A DNA stretch of 37,210 nucleotides from Planctomycetota bacterium (GCA_003670915.1 QWQH01000130.1:1-37210); one strand, 5' to 3'; positions 8,081 through 17,576 are shown, counted from the first letter of the stretch. Numbers and translations are program-made. Notes: generated by a model not told the origin, from the letters alone.

Positions 8081-8463
8081 GCCACAAAACACCCAACGCA
8101 ACCCTGTGGAGCGTGCATAAGAGCTAGGCTTTGGCCGCGAAATCCACTCCCACAGGCTTTCACGGCCGGACGGTCTTGCGTGAGAATGCCTAGGCGATTC
8201 CGACTGGCTTGCCAGTGCCCAAAATTGGTTGGGCGCTGGCACGGATTCGGGGCAGATTCGGCTCAGATTCGTTCCACGTCTGGTTGGGTAGGGTCAGCGG
8301 TTGCCGAGCCAACCCTATCGCCGCTACTATCTTTGGAACTGATCTCTGGAAATAGAGATTGCACGTAGCTGGTTGCTTCCTAGCTCATGTACGTCATTCA
8401 ACACGATCTTTTTAATCTTTTTATTCACCGCTCGATCCCGAGCTTTTTGTAAGGCATTTATTT
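8081..8463 (+). other. Intergenic region with short direct repeats and hairpins
   Basis: No gene seen. It contains three imperfect 11-base direct repeats around CAGATTCGGCT at 8242-8274, a 6-base hairpin ATCTCT-ggaaat-AGAGAT near 8342-8359, and a 5-base hairpin GCTCG-atcc-CGAGC followed by five T at 8430-8448, just before the TlpA-like gene. The last could be a weak terminator for the envelope operon or a leader element. Confidence 0.35.
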
Positions 8464-9699
8464 ATGCTCCGCACATCATGTTCAGCGAGTATTCGCTCGG
8501 CAAACGTTCTGTTCATTCCAACGTTAGCACGAGTATTGCTTCTGGCGATCGGGCTCATGCTTGTGCCCCATAGCCGTGCGATCGCTTTACAGCCGGCCGC
8601 CACGGAGCGTGCCGCCGAGAAAGCCCCTGTTGAGGGAGCGCAGTCCACTTCGTTGCCGAAAGTGCCGCCGCTGCCCAAGGGCACGCCGGAAGAATTAATG
8701 GCGTTTGTAGAAAAACTCAAACAGGTGAATCCGCGGCCATCCTCGCGAGAGGAGATGATGCGTTATCTGGGAGAAGTTGCAAAGGTCCAAGTGCAGGCCG
8801 CCGATCAGATCCTGTCTCAGATCAAGCCATCGGATGATCTGTACGACGATGCCGCCAAGCTCAAGCTGGAAAGCTTGATGATGCTCGGCAGAATGGGCGA
8901 TGAAAAAGCAGCCGCCGACATGGCGACGTTTGCCCAAACGCTGATCAATAGCCCATCGCCAGAACTGGCCAAAGAGGCAAAGCGATTGGTGCTCGTGTCG
9001 GAAGCCCAGCAGATGTTCGCAACGGGCACATTGGATCGTGGCCCAGAATTGGTGCAAAAGACAGCCGCAATACTGGCAGCGGATCCCAACGATCCACAGT
9101 CGGCGGGCCTCGCCATGCAACTGGCAGGCGCGTTGGAACAGATGCCGGGCGGCGAATCCCTCGCCCAGGCCGCCTATAAGGCTTTTGGACCAATTCTGGC
9201 CACAAGCACCAACGAGCGTGTGCGTGCAATGGGCGATAGCTTTGCGGGCACGTTGCGACGGCTGTCGCTGCCAGGCCATCCAATGGAAATTACTGGCACA
9301 CTTTTAAACGGCAAGCCTTTTGACCAGAAGTCGTTGGTCGGCAAAGTGGTGCTGATTGACTTCTGGGCGACGTGGTGCGGCCCGTGCGTAGCCGAGATTC
9401 CAAACGTGCTTCAGCAGTATGAAAAATACCACGACAAAGGGTTTGAGGTCATCGGCATCAGCCTCGATCAAGACCGCGAAGCACTTGAGAAGTTTGTCGC
9501 GGAACAGAAAGTCCCGTGGCCGATCCTCTTTGAGAAGCCGGAGGGAGATGGCTGGCAGCACCCTCTTTCGACGTTCTACGGCATTAGCGGCATCCCAACT
9601 GTGATTCTGATCGGTCGGGACGGCAATGTGATCACGCTCAACGCCCGAGGCGAAAAACTGGGCCAGCAGCTAGATCTCTTGTTTCAAAAGGCGGGTTGA
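8464..9699 (+). CDS. Exported TlpA-type thiol-disulfide oxidoreductase with helical N-terminal domain
   Basis: 411 residues. A signal peptide (VLFIPTLARVLLLAIGLMLVP, cleaved near HSRAIA) points to export. Residues about 60-270 are helical and Ala/Leu-rich in a TPR-like pattern. The last 140 residues are a TlpA/AhpC-TSA thioredoxin fold: GKVVLIDFWATWCGPC with the active-site pair C305-C308, EVIGISLDQDREALEKFV, then YGISGIPTVILIGRDGNVI with the cis-Pro loop. Such proteins reduce or shuffle disulfides in the periplasm. The helical N-terminus is common in planctomycete versions and may bind partners. The start is the first ATG; alternatives within the signal region cannot be excluded. The downstream aminotransferase starts four bases after the stop, so the two are probably co-transcribed although no functional link is obvious. 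Confidence 0.85.
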   Translation: MLRTSCSASIRSANVLFIPTLARVLLLAIGLMLVPHSRAIALQPAATERAAEKAPVEGAQSTSLPKVPPLPKGTPEELMAFVEKLKQVNPRPSSREEMMRYLGEVAKVQVQAADQILSQIKPSDDLYDDAAKLKLESLMMLGRMGDEKAAADMATFAQTLINSPSPELAKEAKRLVLVSEAQQMFATGTLDRGPELVQKTAAILAADPNDPQSAGLAMQLAGALEQMPGGESLAQAAYKAFGPILATSTNERVRAMGDSFAGTLRRLSLPGHPMEITGTLLNGKPFDQKSLVGKVVLIDFWATWCGPCVAEIPNVLQQYEKYHDKGFEVIGISLDQDREALEKFVAEQKVPWPILFEKPEGDGWQHPLSTFYGISGIPTVILIGRDGNVITLNARGEKLGQQLDLLFQKAG

Positions 9700-9703
9700 C
9701 GCG

Positions 9704-10828
9704 GTGCCACTGGGTATTTCGAAACGTGCCGCTGCGTTCGATTCCTCTGGGATTCGCAAGGTGTTCGACCTTGCGGCCACGCTCAAAGATCCGATTAACC
9801 TTGCAATCGGCCAACCCGACTTTGCAATGCCGCCAGGGGCCCAAGAGGCTGCGAAGGCGGCCATTGACGCCGGCAAGAACGGCTACACGCCCACGCAGGG
9901 AATCGCACCCCTGAGAGATCGGCTGCAGGAGCAGGTGCGCCGCGAACTTGGCCAGCCCGACAGAAAGCTTTGCGTGACCAGCGGTTCCAGCGGGGCACTG
10001 GTGCTCGCGCTCATGTCGCTCATCGATCCGGGCGATGAAGTGATTCTCTTCGAGCCGGCATTTTTAATGTACCGGCCGCTGGTTGAGTTTCTGGGTGGTC
10101 GGTGTGTTGTGGTCGACACATCGCCGTCGTTTGAGATCGACGTCGATGCAGTTGCTGCTGCTCTCACTCCCGCATGCCGTGTGATCCTGCTCAATACGCC
10201 AGCCAATCCCAGTGGCGTGGTGGCCTCTGCTGAAACGGTCAGAGATTTGGCGCGATTGGCCGAACAGCGTGGAGTGACGCTCGTCAGCGATGAACTCTAT
10301 CGCTCGTATTGCTACGATGCGCCATTTGCCTCCCCTGCTCAGTACAGCGATGCGGTGGTCGTGATCGATGGCTTTTCCAAGTCGCATGCTATGACGGGTT
10401 GGCGTGTGGGGTGGGTGCACGGCCCTGCAGCGATTGTGGATGCCTGCACGACACTGCAGCAATACACATTCGTGTGCGCGCCGCACGTGGGTCAGTGGGC
10501 GGCCCTGGCGGCGATCGACTGCTCGATGGACGTGCCTTTGGCCGAATGCAAGGCGAAGCGGGATCGGCTGATGGCAGGCCTGCGAGATCACTACTCATTC
10601 GTGCAGCCCGGCGGTGCGTTCTATCTTTACCCAAAGGCCCCCGGCGGGTCGGGCCGCAGCTTTGCTGCGAGGGCCGTGGAAGAAGAACAACTCCTGATTG
10701 TGCCGGGCACTGTATTCGGGCGGGCCGACACTCATTTTCGGATTGCATACACCGTCGACGAAGCGATGCTCGATCGGGGCATCCGAGCGCTCCAGCGGTT
10801 GGCTGCTCGAGAGCCCTCGCCGAGTTGA
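9704..10828 (+). CDS. Class I/II PLP-dependent aminotransferase
   Basis: A 374-residue fold-type I aminotransferase of the aspartate-aminotransferase superfamily, cytoplasmic. Visible elements: INLAIGQPDF near residue 31, GYTPTQG for the substrate loop (60-66), NTPANPSG (164-171), SDELYRSY (195-202, the Asp that holds the pyridine N), and the PLP-binding lysine in DGFSKSHAMTGWRVGW (Lys226). The substrate-carboxylate Arg is in HFRIAYT near the end. It is shorter than the usual 390 or so. The substrate cannot be settled: aspartate, aromatic amino acids, kynurenine and methionine-related acceptors are all in this group. It starts with GTG four bases after the TlpA-like gene, with AAAGGCGGG upstream, so it is translated from the same message. 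It converges on clpX. Confidence 0.87.
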   Translation: MPLGISKRAAAFDSSGIRKVFDLAATLKDPINLAIGQPDFAMPPGAQEAAKAAIDAGKNGYTPTQGIAPLRDRLQEQVRRELGQPDRKLCVTSGSSGALVLALMSLIDPGDEVILFEPAFLMYRPLVEFLGGRCVVVDTSPSFEIDVDAVAAALTPACRVILLNTPANPSGVVASAETVRDLARLAEQRGVTLVSDELYRSYCYDAPFASPAQYSDAVVVIDGFSKSHAMTGWRVGWVHGPAAIVDACTTLQQYTFVCAPHVGQWAALAAIDCSMDVPLAECKAKRDRLMAGLRDHYSFVQPGGAFYLYPKAPGGSGRSFAARAVEEEQLLIVPGTVFGRADTHFRIAYTVDEAMLDRGIRALQRLAAREPSPS

Positions 10829-10861
10829 CTCGTGCGTGTCGTGATGTCAGCCGATGTGGAT

Positions 10862-12151
10862 TTAGGCACTTTTGGTTCGAGGTTCCCGACGCACAGCCAC
10901 CGGCTCTGTTCCAGCAACGTTTCGCTCGTTGATGACATAGCTACTGCCGGCATTATCGGGGAGATCAAACATCACGTCGAGCATCACGTCTTCGATGATC
11001 GACCGGAGGCCGCGGGCCCCTGTTTCCTTTCCCATCGCTCGCCGAGCGATCGCGGAGAGCGCCTCTTCAGTGAATTCGAGTTGGCAGTTCTCCATTCCGA
11101 ACAGTTTTTGATACTGCTTCACAAGCGCATTCTTTGGGTCTTGCAGCACCCTCACTAACGCGTTTTCGTCCAATGGCTTCAGCGACGAGATCACAGGCAA
11201 TCGGCCGACCAGTTCTGGAATCAGTCCAAACTCTAGGATGTCATCTGAATCGACCTGCGGTAGGAGTTCCGCCAAGTCGGCATCGCCCTTGTAGCCGCTG
11301 GGCTGCCCAAAACCGATCGTACGTTTGCCGAGTCGTCGGGCGATGATCTTGTCGATGCCCACGAACGTGCCGCCGCAGATAAACAGGATGTTCGATGTGT
11401 CAATCTGGACGTACTGTTGCTCTGGATGCTTCCGGCCGCCCTGCGGCGGAACATTCGCCACAGTGCCCTCGAGCATCTTCAAGAGGGCCTGCTGCACGCC
11501 CTCGCCAGAAACGTCCCGGGTGATCGAGACATTTTGGCTTGTCTTGCCGATCTTATCGATTTCGTCGATGTAGAGCACGCCCCGCTGGGCCGCTTCGATA
11601 TCGAAATCGGCGGCATTGAGGAGCTTCAGAAGCAGATTTTCCACGTCTTCGCCGACATAGCCTGCCTCGGTGAGCGTGGTGGCGTCGCCGATCGCAAATG
11701 GCACGTTCAGAATCCGAGCCAATGTCCGGGCGAGCAGCGTCTTGCCGCAGCCGGTTGGCCCGAGCAGCAGGATATTTGATTTTTCCACTTCGACATCGGA
11801 GATGTCGCTGCCAAGGGTGAGTCGCTTGTAGTGGCTGTGCACCGCAACGGCCAGCACGCGTTTGGCGTGTTCCTGTCCGATCACGTATTCGTCTAGATGC
11901 GCTACCAATTCACGTGGTGTCGGGATCGATGTAAAGAGTTCTTTGCTGGTTCCACGGCGACGCTTCTCTTGGTCGAGAATCGACTGGCACAACTCGATGC
12001 ATTCGCCGCAGATGTAGACATCACCAGGGCCTTCCACAAGTGGCCCAACGTCTCGGTAGCTCTTTCGACAGAATGAACAGAAGGCGTTTTTTTTGGTGGT
12101 GCCGCCAGCGCCGCGGCGCCCGAGGTTGGTAACGTCTTTCCCAGATGGCAT
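10862..12151 (-). CDS. clpX: ATP-dependent Clp protease ATP-binding subunit ClpX
   Basis: The AAA+ unfoldase that feeds substrates to ClpP in the cytoplasm; 429 residues, normal for the family. The N-terminal zinc-binding domain has Cys25, Cys28, Cys48 and Cys51 (CSFC...CGEC). The Walker A is GPTGCGKT (131-138), the pore loop GYVGEDV (164-170), Walker B VLYIDEID (192-199), and the ClpP-docking IGF loop lies in KRTIGFGQ (about 276-283). A further diagnostic block is [16 protein letters not shown]. No clpP or tig is next to it, unlike the common tig-clpP-clpX order, although planctomycetes often scatter these genes. AGAGGA lies about nine bases before the ATG. A small SHOCT-type membrane protein gene lies 87 bases upstream on the same strand and could share its transcript. 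Confidence 0.97.
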   Translation of the reverse strand: MPSGKDVTNLGRRGAGGTTKKNAFCSFCRKSYRDVGPLVEGPGDVYICGECIELCQSILDQEKRRRGTSKELFTSIPTPRELVAHLDEYVIGQEHAKRVLAVAVHSHYKRLTLGSDISDVEVEKSNILLLGPTGCGKTLLARTLARILNVPFAIGDATTLTEAGYVGEDVENLLLKLLNAADFDIEAAQRGVLYIDEIDKIGKTSQNVSITRDVSGEGVQQALLKMLEGTVANVPPQGGRKHPEQQYVQIDTSNILFICGGTFVGIDKIIARRLGKRTIGFGQPSGYKGDADLAELLPQVDSDDILEFGLIPELVGRLPVISSLKPLDENALVRVLQDPKNALVKQYQKLFGMENCQLEFTEEALSAIARRAMGKETGARGLRSIIEDVMLDVMFDLPDNAGSSYVINERNVAGTEPVAVRREPRTKSA

Positions 12152-12238
12152 GTCTTCAGTTCCTCTTGAGGTTTTACGAGCGGTGAGGGGGCGGCCCTGT
12201 GATTTATAAAAAAGCGTCGTTCAACAAATAGTGTGATC

Positions 12239-12520
12239 TCAGACAGGTGCGTTCTGCCCCGCGTTGGCCGCGGGCGTTGTGCCTGACTGCAGATGCGGAT
12301 TCACAAGTGTTCTTATTTTTCGGTATTCTTCCTCGCTGAGGACACCCTTGTCTCGCAGATTTTTATAGGTAGCCAGTGAGCTTTCCCAATCGCCACGATC
12401 CGAACTTGGGCGGCCCCACAAGGTTCGGCCAAAATACCATGATCTTATTATGACAATCGCACCGATGCCTGCCCCAACAAAGAGGACGAGCAACAGGGCA
12501 CTGATAAAAAACGATTGCAC
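12239..12520 (-). CDS. Small membrane protein with SHOCT-like C-terminal motif
   Basis: 93 residues: one N-terminal membrane helix (FFISALLLVLFVGAGIGAIVII) followed by a cytoplasmic tail. The tail holds ESSLATYKNLRDKGVLSEEEYRKIRTLVNP, the pattern of the SHOCT (short C-terminal) domain, in which a short helical hairpin reads 'L..l...G.it.eEf...K..l'. SHOCT tails are thought to mediate oligomerisation or nucleic-acid or protein contacts; the role here is unknown. It lies upstream of clpX on the same strand, so a link to proteolysis is conceivable but not shown. The C-terminus is Ala/Thr/Gln-rich and disordered. Confidence 0.72.
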   Translation of the reverse strand: MQSFFISALLLVLFVGAGIGAIVIIRSWYFGRTLWGRPSSDRGDWESSLATYKNLRDKGVLSEEEYRKIRTLVNPHLQSGTTPAANAGQNAPV

Positions 12521-12770
12521 GTGAAGCCGACCTCGTATGACAACGGTCGGAAACTCTTGTGACGCCTTCTACAACAACCACTTTCGCAGTATGGCAGTGG
12601 ATGGCCGGCCAGGTCTAGAAAGAAACCCCCAGTTTTCCAAAGCCCCCCCAAACCGCCGAAAACCCGCAGGTTCGATGAACAAGTGGCTCAAAAAACTCTC
12701 CGGGTGACGGACTTTTCGGAATGTGCTGAAAAGACGCAATATTCCACATGCAATGGCCGATCTACACGAC

Positions 12771-14627
12771 ATGGTTCGTATGCGCACCCAGTCCGTCTAC
12801 CCTCGTAACTCCTGCCGATGCGGCGTGGGGTCGTTGTGGTTGACTGCCTGGCGGGTCTGTCTGGTCTGTCTCGTCTGTCATGGATTCACCGCGGTGAGTC
12901 GGTCCACACCCGCCGCCGATAGCGAGCCGGCAGTACATCGCCTCCCGGAATTGATCCGCACCAAGCATCTTATTTTTTCGATTCCTTTCCGCTTGCCTGC
13001 CAAACCCTCTCCCGACTCCGCACCTCAGCGAGTGACGCTGAGCGTGTCCAAGGATCAGGGCGGCACTTGGGAGCAGGCCAGCGATGCATCGCCCTCTGCT
13101 GGCTCCTTTACATACCGCGCTACCGCCGACGGCGAATACTGGTTTCGTCTGCGGTCAGTGGATGCCAAGGGTCGAACTCGCGGCGGCGAGGGGCCGGACA
13201 TGCGGGTGTTAGTGGATGCTGCAGGCCCGCACATTGCGGCTCGTGTCTGGAAGGGTACAGATGGGGAGATCGTTTGTCGCTACGCAGCGATTGACGATTC
13301 GGTGCGGCTGGATTCACTCACGTTTGAATACCGCGGCAAGGGCGACACAAGCTGGAAGAAGATTGCGGCGGTAGGCATTTTAGCGCGTGAATCGCCAGCA
13401 CACATGGTGGGCGAAGAGATATGGTGGGCAGGTGAAAAAGTCGAGGAAATGACCGTCCGTATTGCCATCTCCGATTCCGCTGGTAACAAGACCACGCGGA
13501 ATTTTCTGCTGGAGCCCACCGACCCAGGAATTGATCAGGCGGCCCTTTCGAAGGAGTTAGGGGCGATGCCGCTTCCAACCCAAGAAATACCGATGCACGG
13601 CCAAGCCCCTGGAGTGCCGGCTTCTGCCCAAACTTCTGGTTTACTCGCGCGTCAGACCGCTGCTCCGGGCATTGCCGCGACGCCGGGTAGTTGGGCGGCG
13701 GAGTCGGCCACGGCGTGGTCGTCTGAAGCGTCAAGCGGCACGAGCACACTTGCGCCGCAGAGCGTGCTTGTCAAACGAGTTGGCTCGGGCGACTTGTCGG
13801 GCTTTGAGCCTCAGATTGCGGCTCAAGATCCCAAGCGGTCAGACATTCTCGCGGGCAATGGACTTCAATTGCCAGCGGGAGTAGCCGCACAGAATCCCGA
13901 AGCAGACACCGCCTCGGCCCCTGCGTTTGCCTCGGGAATCGGTCCTCGTTCAGGCGGTCAGTCGCTGGAATACAGAGGCAAGGCATTGCAATTAGTCAGG
14001 TCGCGGCGTTTCGCATGGGACTATGAATTTCAATCAGATCGCCCGGATACAGACCCAATCCGCGTGGAGCTCTGGAGCACTCGCGATGGCGGCGTTACCT
14101 GGCAGTGCAGTGCTGTCGATGACGATGACAAAAGCCCGATCAACATCGCGCTGCCGTCTTCGGGCCTCTACGGATTCCGATTGGAAGTTGTGCCCGACAT
14201 TCCAGACCCAGAAGGCGGGCCACGGTCCGGCGACATGCCGGATAGCTGGGTGGGTATCGATGACGAACCCCCGCAGGTCGAGTTGATCGAAGTGACTCGT
14301 ACCAAGACGGGTGAACCGGGCGGCATTTTGCTGCGATACACATCGCACGACCAATTGCTTGTGCCCCGCAGCGGCCGCTTGCTCTACTCGCCCAACATGG
14401 ACGGCCCGTGGGCGACGATTGCCGAATCAGTTGAAACGCAGGGAGAGTATCGATGGCAACCAGCCCGCAGCGTGCCGGCGAAAGTATTTGTGCGAGTTGA
14501 AGCCACCGACGCGGCTGGTAACGTGGGGAGTGCCACAAGTGGTGAAAAGGTCTCTCTTTCCACGTCGCGGGTCATCGGAAAGCTGGGTGGGGTTCGCAGC
14601 CTGCCGCCACTGGCCATCCCCGAGTAA
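12771..14627 (+). CDS. Large secreted protein with two Ig/FN3-like repeats, function unknown
   Basis: About 618 residues from ATG 12771. In-frame ATGs at 12753 and 12780 are equally possible, and none has a clear ribosome site. A short hydrophobic, Cys-containing signal (LTAWRVCLVCLVCHGFTA) is followed by two related halves joined by an Ala/Ser/Gln-rich linker (about residues 265-400). Each half shows, in order: a 'DGG.TW' strand (DQGGTWEQ; DGGVTWQC), a 'G.Y.FRL' strand (GEYWFRLRS; GLYGFRLEV), a 'VD..gP' turn (VDAAGPHI; IDDEPPQV), then 'W..ia' (TSWKKIA; GPWATIA) and 'D.aGN' (DSAGNKT; DAAGNVG). This duplication suggests tandem beta-sandwich domains at the cell surface. I know of no named family. 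It sits upstream of holA with a gap of about 226 bases and need not be functionally linked. Confidence 0.68.
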   Translation: MVRMRTQSVYPRNSCRCGVGSLWLTAWRVCLVCLVCHGFTAVSRSTPAADSEPAVHRLPELIRTKHLIFSIPFRLPAKPSPDSAPQRVTLSVSKDQGGTWEQASDASPSAGSFTYRATADGEYWFRLRSVDAKGRTRGGEGPDMRVLVDAAGPHIAARVWKGTDGEIVCRYAAIDDSVRLDSLTFEYRGKGDTSWKKIAAVGILARESPAHMVGEEIWWAGEKVEEMTVRIAISDSAGNKTTRNFLLEPTDPGIDQAALSKELGAMPLPTQEIPMHGQAPGVPASAQTSGLLARQTAAPGIAATPGSWAAESATAWSSEASSGTSTLAPQSVLVKRVGSGDLSGFEPQIAAQDPKRSDILAGNGLQLPAGVAAQNPEADTASAPAFASGIGPRSGGQSLEYRGKALQLVRSRRFAWDYEFQSDRPDTDPIRVELWSTRDGGVTWQCSAVDDDDKSPINIALPSSGLYGFRLEVVPDIPDPEGGPRSGDMPDSWVGIDDEPPQVELIEVTRTKTGEPGGILLRYTSHDQLLVPRSGRLLYSPNMDGPWATIAESVETQGEYRWQPARSVPAKVFVRVEATDAAGNVGSATSGEKVSLSTSRVIGKLGGVRSLPPLAIPE

Positions 14628-14853
14628 GTGACGATTTCTCCTGTTCCCCGCGCATTCCGCAGAACGCGAAAGCATAGGAACGGCTTTGGAGAGTTGAGCT
14701 TGCACCCATCGCCGGTGTGGGCCAGCAGCCACCCGCTCAGGTTCTTTACGCGGGCTCTCTGTTGGACAAAACGGCATATCTCCCGCGTGATAGAATCCGG
14801 GTCGCAGTTTCGCATGCACTGCCGAAACAGATTCGGTGTTTCACAATCCGATC

Positions 14854-16020
14854 ATGTTTCGCAACGACAGAGCACGAGGAGTATTTTCGAACGTGGCTGA
14901 TCCGAAGACTGCCCTTGAAATCCTCAAACAATCGGACGTGTGGTCTCTCGGCACGCCGTCGCTCGTTGCGCTGGTTGGAGACGAACCATTTCTGACATTT
15001 CATATGCTCGCCCTCCTCCGGGAGCGGTTGTGCCCGGACGAGGCCGACCGATCCTGGGCGTGGCGAGAGTTTTCCGGTAGCGATGAACCTGATCCCCGCG
15101 ATGTTTTTGACGAGGCCGCCACGGTGCCTCTCTTTGCCGGGGCTACTCGCGCGGCCATCGTGCGAAGTGCCGATGGATTCGTGTCCAGTGCCCGAGAGAA
15201 ACTGGAGTTGCTCGCGAATTCCCCTCGTGGGCGGCGAGGTTTGGTGATCTTGGAGGTGAAAACATTTCCCTCGAATACGCGACTTGCCAAGGCTGTAGCG
15301 AAGCACGGTCTGGCGATCGATGCAACGATTCCACCCCGCTACGATTTGTGTAGCTGGGTGCGCCAGTGGGCGCACACACAACACGGCTGCACGCTCGCGG
15401 CTACCACGGCCGAGCGGCTCGTCGATCGATTGGCTGGCAACCTTGGCCAGATTGACCAGTCACTGGCTCGGCTGGCAGCGGCAATCCCTGCGGCTTCACG
15501 AGGTCAAGCGATTTCTCCAGAAGCAGTGGATGGCTTGGCTTGGAGTCAGCAGGAGCGCACGGCCTGGGGCATGATCGATCTGGCGACGGTTGGCGATGCG
15601 CGTTCAGCGGTATCGCACCTGTCGGCATTACTTGCATCGGGTGAAGATCCGATTGGTGTCAGCGCGCAGATGGCTTCGGTCCTGCGTCGGCTGGCCGTAG
15701 CGGCGAGGCTGCTTGCCCTACCGCCTGGCGATGGCCGGCCGGTAAGCGTTGATGCGGCGCTTCGCGAGGCGGGTGTGGGCGCATGGCCCAAGGCGTTGGC
15801 TCAGGCTCGCGAGGCCCTTGGACAGTTGGGCGCTCGACGGGCAAGGCAGCTGCCAATCTGGCTTTCAGAGCTGGATCGTTCGCTGAAGAGCGATGCCTCC
15901 CGTGGTCTGCGGGGACGTCTGGCCTTAGAGCGGCTGTTCTGCAAGATGTCGAAGCAGTCGGCTGTCGTTGTGCCGCCCGGCGGCACGTCAACTACGAGAG
16001 CATCAGGAGGCCATGCGTGA
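14854..16020 (+). CDS. holA: DNA polymerase III subunit delta
   Basis: The delta subunit of the clamp-loader complex, which opens the beta sliding clamp. The N-terminal signature LVALVGDEPFLTFHMLALLRERL is typical (family: 'y.l.G.e.flr.e.l..lr'). It is followed by FDEAATVPLFAGATRAAIVRSADGF, equivalent to the HolA 'l.t.plfg.rRlv.v....f'. GLAIDATIPPRYDLCSWVRQWA and LVDRLAGNLGQIDQSLARLAA match the family's second and third domains. At 388 residues it is slightly longer than E. coli HolA (343). Candidate starts are GTG 14836, ATG 14854 and GTG 14893; only the last has an upstream GAGGAG, so the first 13 residues are uncertain. The stop overlaps the purB GTG, so purB is probably translationally coupled. 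Confidence 0.87.
   Translation: MFRNDRARGVFSNVADPKTALEILKQSDVWSLGTPSLVALVGDEPFLTFHMLALLRERLCPDEADRSWAWREFSGSDEPDPRDVFDEAATVPLFAGATRAAIVRSADGFVSSAREKLELLANSPRGRRGLVILEVKTFPSNTRLAKAVAKHGLAIDATIPPRYDLCSWVRQWAHTQHGCTLAATTAERLVDRLAGNLGQIDQSLARLAAAIPAASRGQAISPEAVDGLAWSQQERTAWGMIDLATVGDARSAVSHLSALLASGEDPIGVSAQMASVLRRLAVAARLLALPPGDGRPVSVDAALREAGVGAWPKALAQAREALGQLGARRARQLPIWLSELDRSLKSDASRGLRGRLALERLFCKMSKQSAVVVPPGGTSTTRASGGHA
16004..16010 (+). promoter_or_regulatory. Shine-Dalgarno deciding the GTG start of purB
   Basis: CAGGAGG ends six bases before GTG 16017, inside the holA coding end. It supports the GTG over the much longer 15783 frame of the ORF track and over the out-of-frame ATG 16013. Confidence 0.7.
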
Positions 16021-17459
16021 ATTCGGAACTGCAGACAGACCCTCGAAACGTCTGGGAAAACCCACTCGCCACCCGCTATGCATCTGCTGAGATGACGCGG
16101 CTTTGGAGCGACAACCATCGGTACAAGCTCTGGCGGCAAACATGGCTGGTGCTGGCGGAAGCCGAAGCGGAGCTTGGGCTTCCGATCACGCCGGTTCAAC
16201 TGGCTGAGTTACGGTCCCATCTGGAGCCGATCGACTTTGTCAAAGCGGCTGAATACGAGAAGACGATGCGGCACGATGTTTTTGCGCACTTGCACACGTT
16301 TGGGGATGCCTGTCCGCAGGCTCGCCCGATTCTACACCTTGGGGCGACGAGCGCTTTTGTCACGGATAACACCGACTTGATGCTGATGCGAGACTCACTC
16401 GACCTGATTGCTGATCGGTTGGCCACCGTGATCGAGCGATTGGCTGCAAAAGCCATGGAAACGCGAGACATCGTCTGCCTCGGCCTCACGCACCTGCAGC
16501 CAGCGCAGCCCACTACGATTGGTAAAAGAATCTGTCTTTGGATTCACGATCTACTCTTGGATCTCGAAGAGATTGTGCGCCGGCGCACGTCGTTGCGAGC
16601 CCGAGGCGTCAAGGGCACAACGGGTACGCAGGCGAGTTTTTTGGAGCTCTTTGCGGGCGACCATGCCAAAGTAAGGATGCTGGATGAGATGGTCTCGCGG
16701 CGGTTGGGTTTTTGTGCAGCGTACGACGTCACCGGCCAAACGTACACGCGGAAAGTGGATTCGCAGGTGGTCGCGGCGCTTGCGGGTATTTCGGAATCGA
16801 CTCACAAGGCGGGGAACGACTTGCGGCTCAGCGCAGCTTCGGGTGAATTGGAAGAGCCGTTTGAGCAAGATCAGGTGGGCTCCTCCGCGATGCCTTACAA
16901 GCGGAATCCCATGCGGGCGGAACGCATGTGCGGCCTAGGGCGATTCGTGATGGGGCTATCTGTGACGGCTAGCCAGACAGCCGCGGTGCAGTGGTTTGAA
17001 CGCACGCTAGATGATTCGGCGCCTCGCCGCCTTGTGTTACCGCAGGCATTTCTTGCAACCGACGCACAATTGGTGCTGTATACGAATATCGCTAGTGGGC
17101 TTGTGGTGCTGCCTGGGGCCATCACACGCAACCTTGAAAGCCAACTCCCCTTTCTGGCCAGCGAACGTATTTTAATGGCAGCTGCAAAAGCTGGTGGAGA
17201 TCGCCAGACGTTACACGAGGCGATGAGGAAGCACAGTCATGCTGCCACGGCTGGTATGCGGGAGGGTAAATCGAACGATTTGGCCTTGCGATTGGCGGTC
17301 GACCCATTGTTTGCGGGGATCGATCTGGTGCAGGCGATGGATAGGCATGGCTTGGCCGGCCGAGCCTCGGCGCAGGTCCAAGAATTTATTGCCGGGCCAG
17401 TGGCAGGAGCGCTCGCCTCGCACCCAGGCCGTGCTGGTCATGCCACGCTGAGGGTGTAG
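16017..17459 (+). CDS. purB: Adenylosuccinate lyase
   Basis: This cytoplasmic fumarase/aspartase-superfamily enzyme cleaves SAICAR to AICAR and adenylosuccinate to AMP, releasing fumarate, in purine synthesis. From GTG 16017 it has 480 residues. The superfamily signature SSAMPYKRNPMRAERM is at about 289-304 and carries the catalytic Ser loop. Other active-site blocks are MRHDVFAHLHTFGD (about 84-97), HLGATSAFVTDN (107-118) and THLQPAQPTTIGKR (158-171). The 'YKRNPMRAER' form and the length fit the longer, eukaryote-like PurB group rather than the roughly 430-residue Bacillus type. The start overlaps the holA stop. Downstream, fur converges. No other purine gene is nearby. Confidence 0.95.
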   Translation: MNSELQTDPRNVWENPLATRYASAEMTRLWSDNHRYKLWRQTWLVLAEAEAELGLPITPVQLAELRSHLEPIDFVKAAEYEKTMRHDVFAHLHTFGDACPQARPILHLGATSAFVTDNTDLMLMRDSLDLIADRLATVIERLAAKAMETRDIVCLGLTHLQPAQPTTIGKRICLWIHDLLLDLEEIVRRRTSLRARGVKGTTGTQASFLELFAGDHAKVRMLDEMVSRRLGFCAAYDVTGQTYTRKVDSQVVAALAGISESTHKAGNDLRLSAASGELEEPFEQDQVGSSAMPYKRNPMRAERMCGLGRFVMGLSVTASQTAAVQWFERTLDDSAPRRLVLPQAFLATDAQLVLYTNIASGLVVLPGAITRNLESQLPFLASERILMAAAKAGGDRQTLHEAMRKHSHAATAGMREGKSNDLALRLAVDPLFAGIDLVQAMDRHGLAGRASAQVQEFIAGPVAGALASHPGRAGHATLRV

Positions 17460-17518
17460 GCAGCCAAGAGTCGCGTGGGCCGGGGCCGCCCCAATGTTCC
17501 TTCTGAGCGTTCGCCGAT

Positions 17519-17550
17519 ACCCTCACCACAAGCCCTTGGTGTGCTAGGGT
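17519..17550. terminator. Possible bidirectional hairpin between convergent purB and fur
   Basis: ACCCT-CACCA-loop-TGGTG-bulge-AGGGT forms a bulged stem in the roughly 117-base gap between the two convergent genes. Neither strand has a good T-run, so an intrinsic terminator is uncertain; placement is the main support. Confidence 0.3.
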
Positions 17551-17576
17551 GTCGCTCCCGCTATCCGAGAATCGCT

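Noticed and set aside
15783-16016. N-terminal extension of the purB ORF
   Set aside because: It lies inside holA in another frame; the GTG at 16017 has a good ribosome site and fits PurB length.
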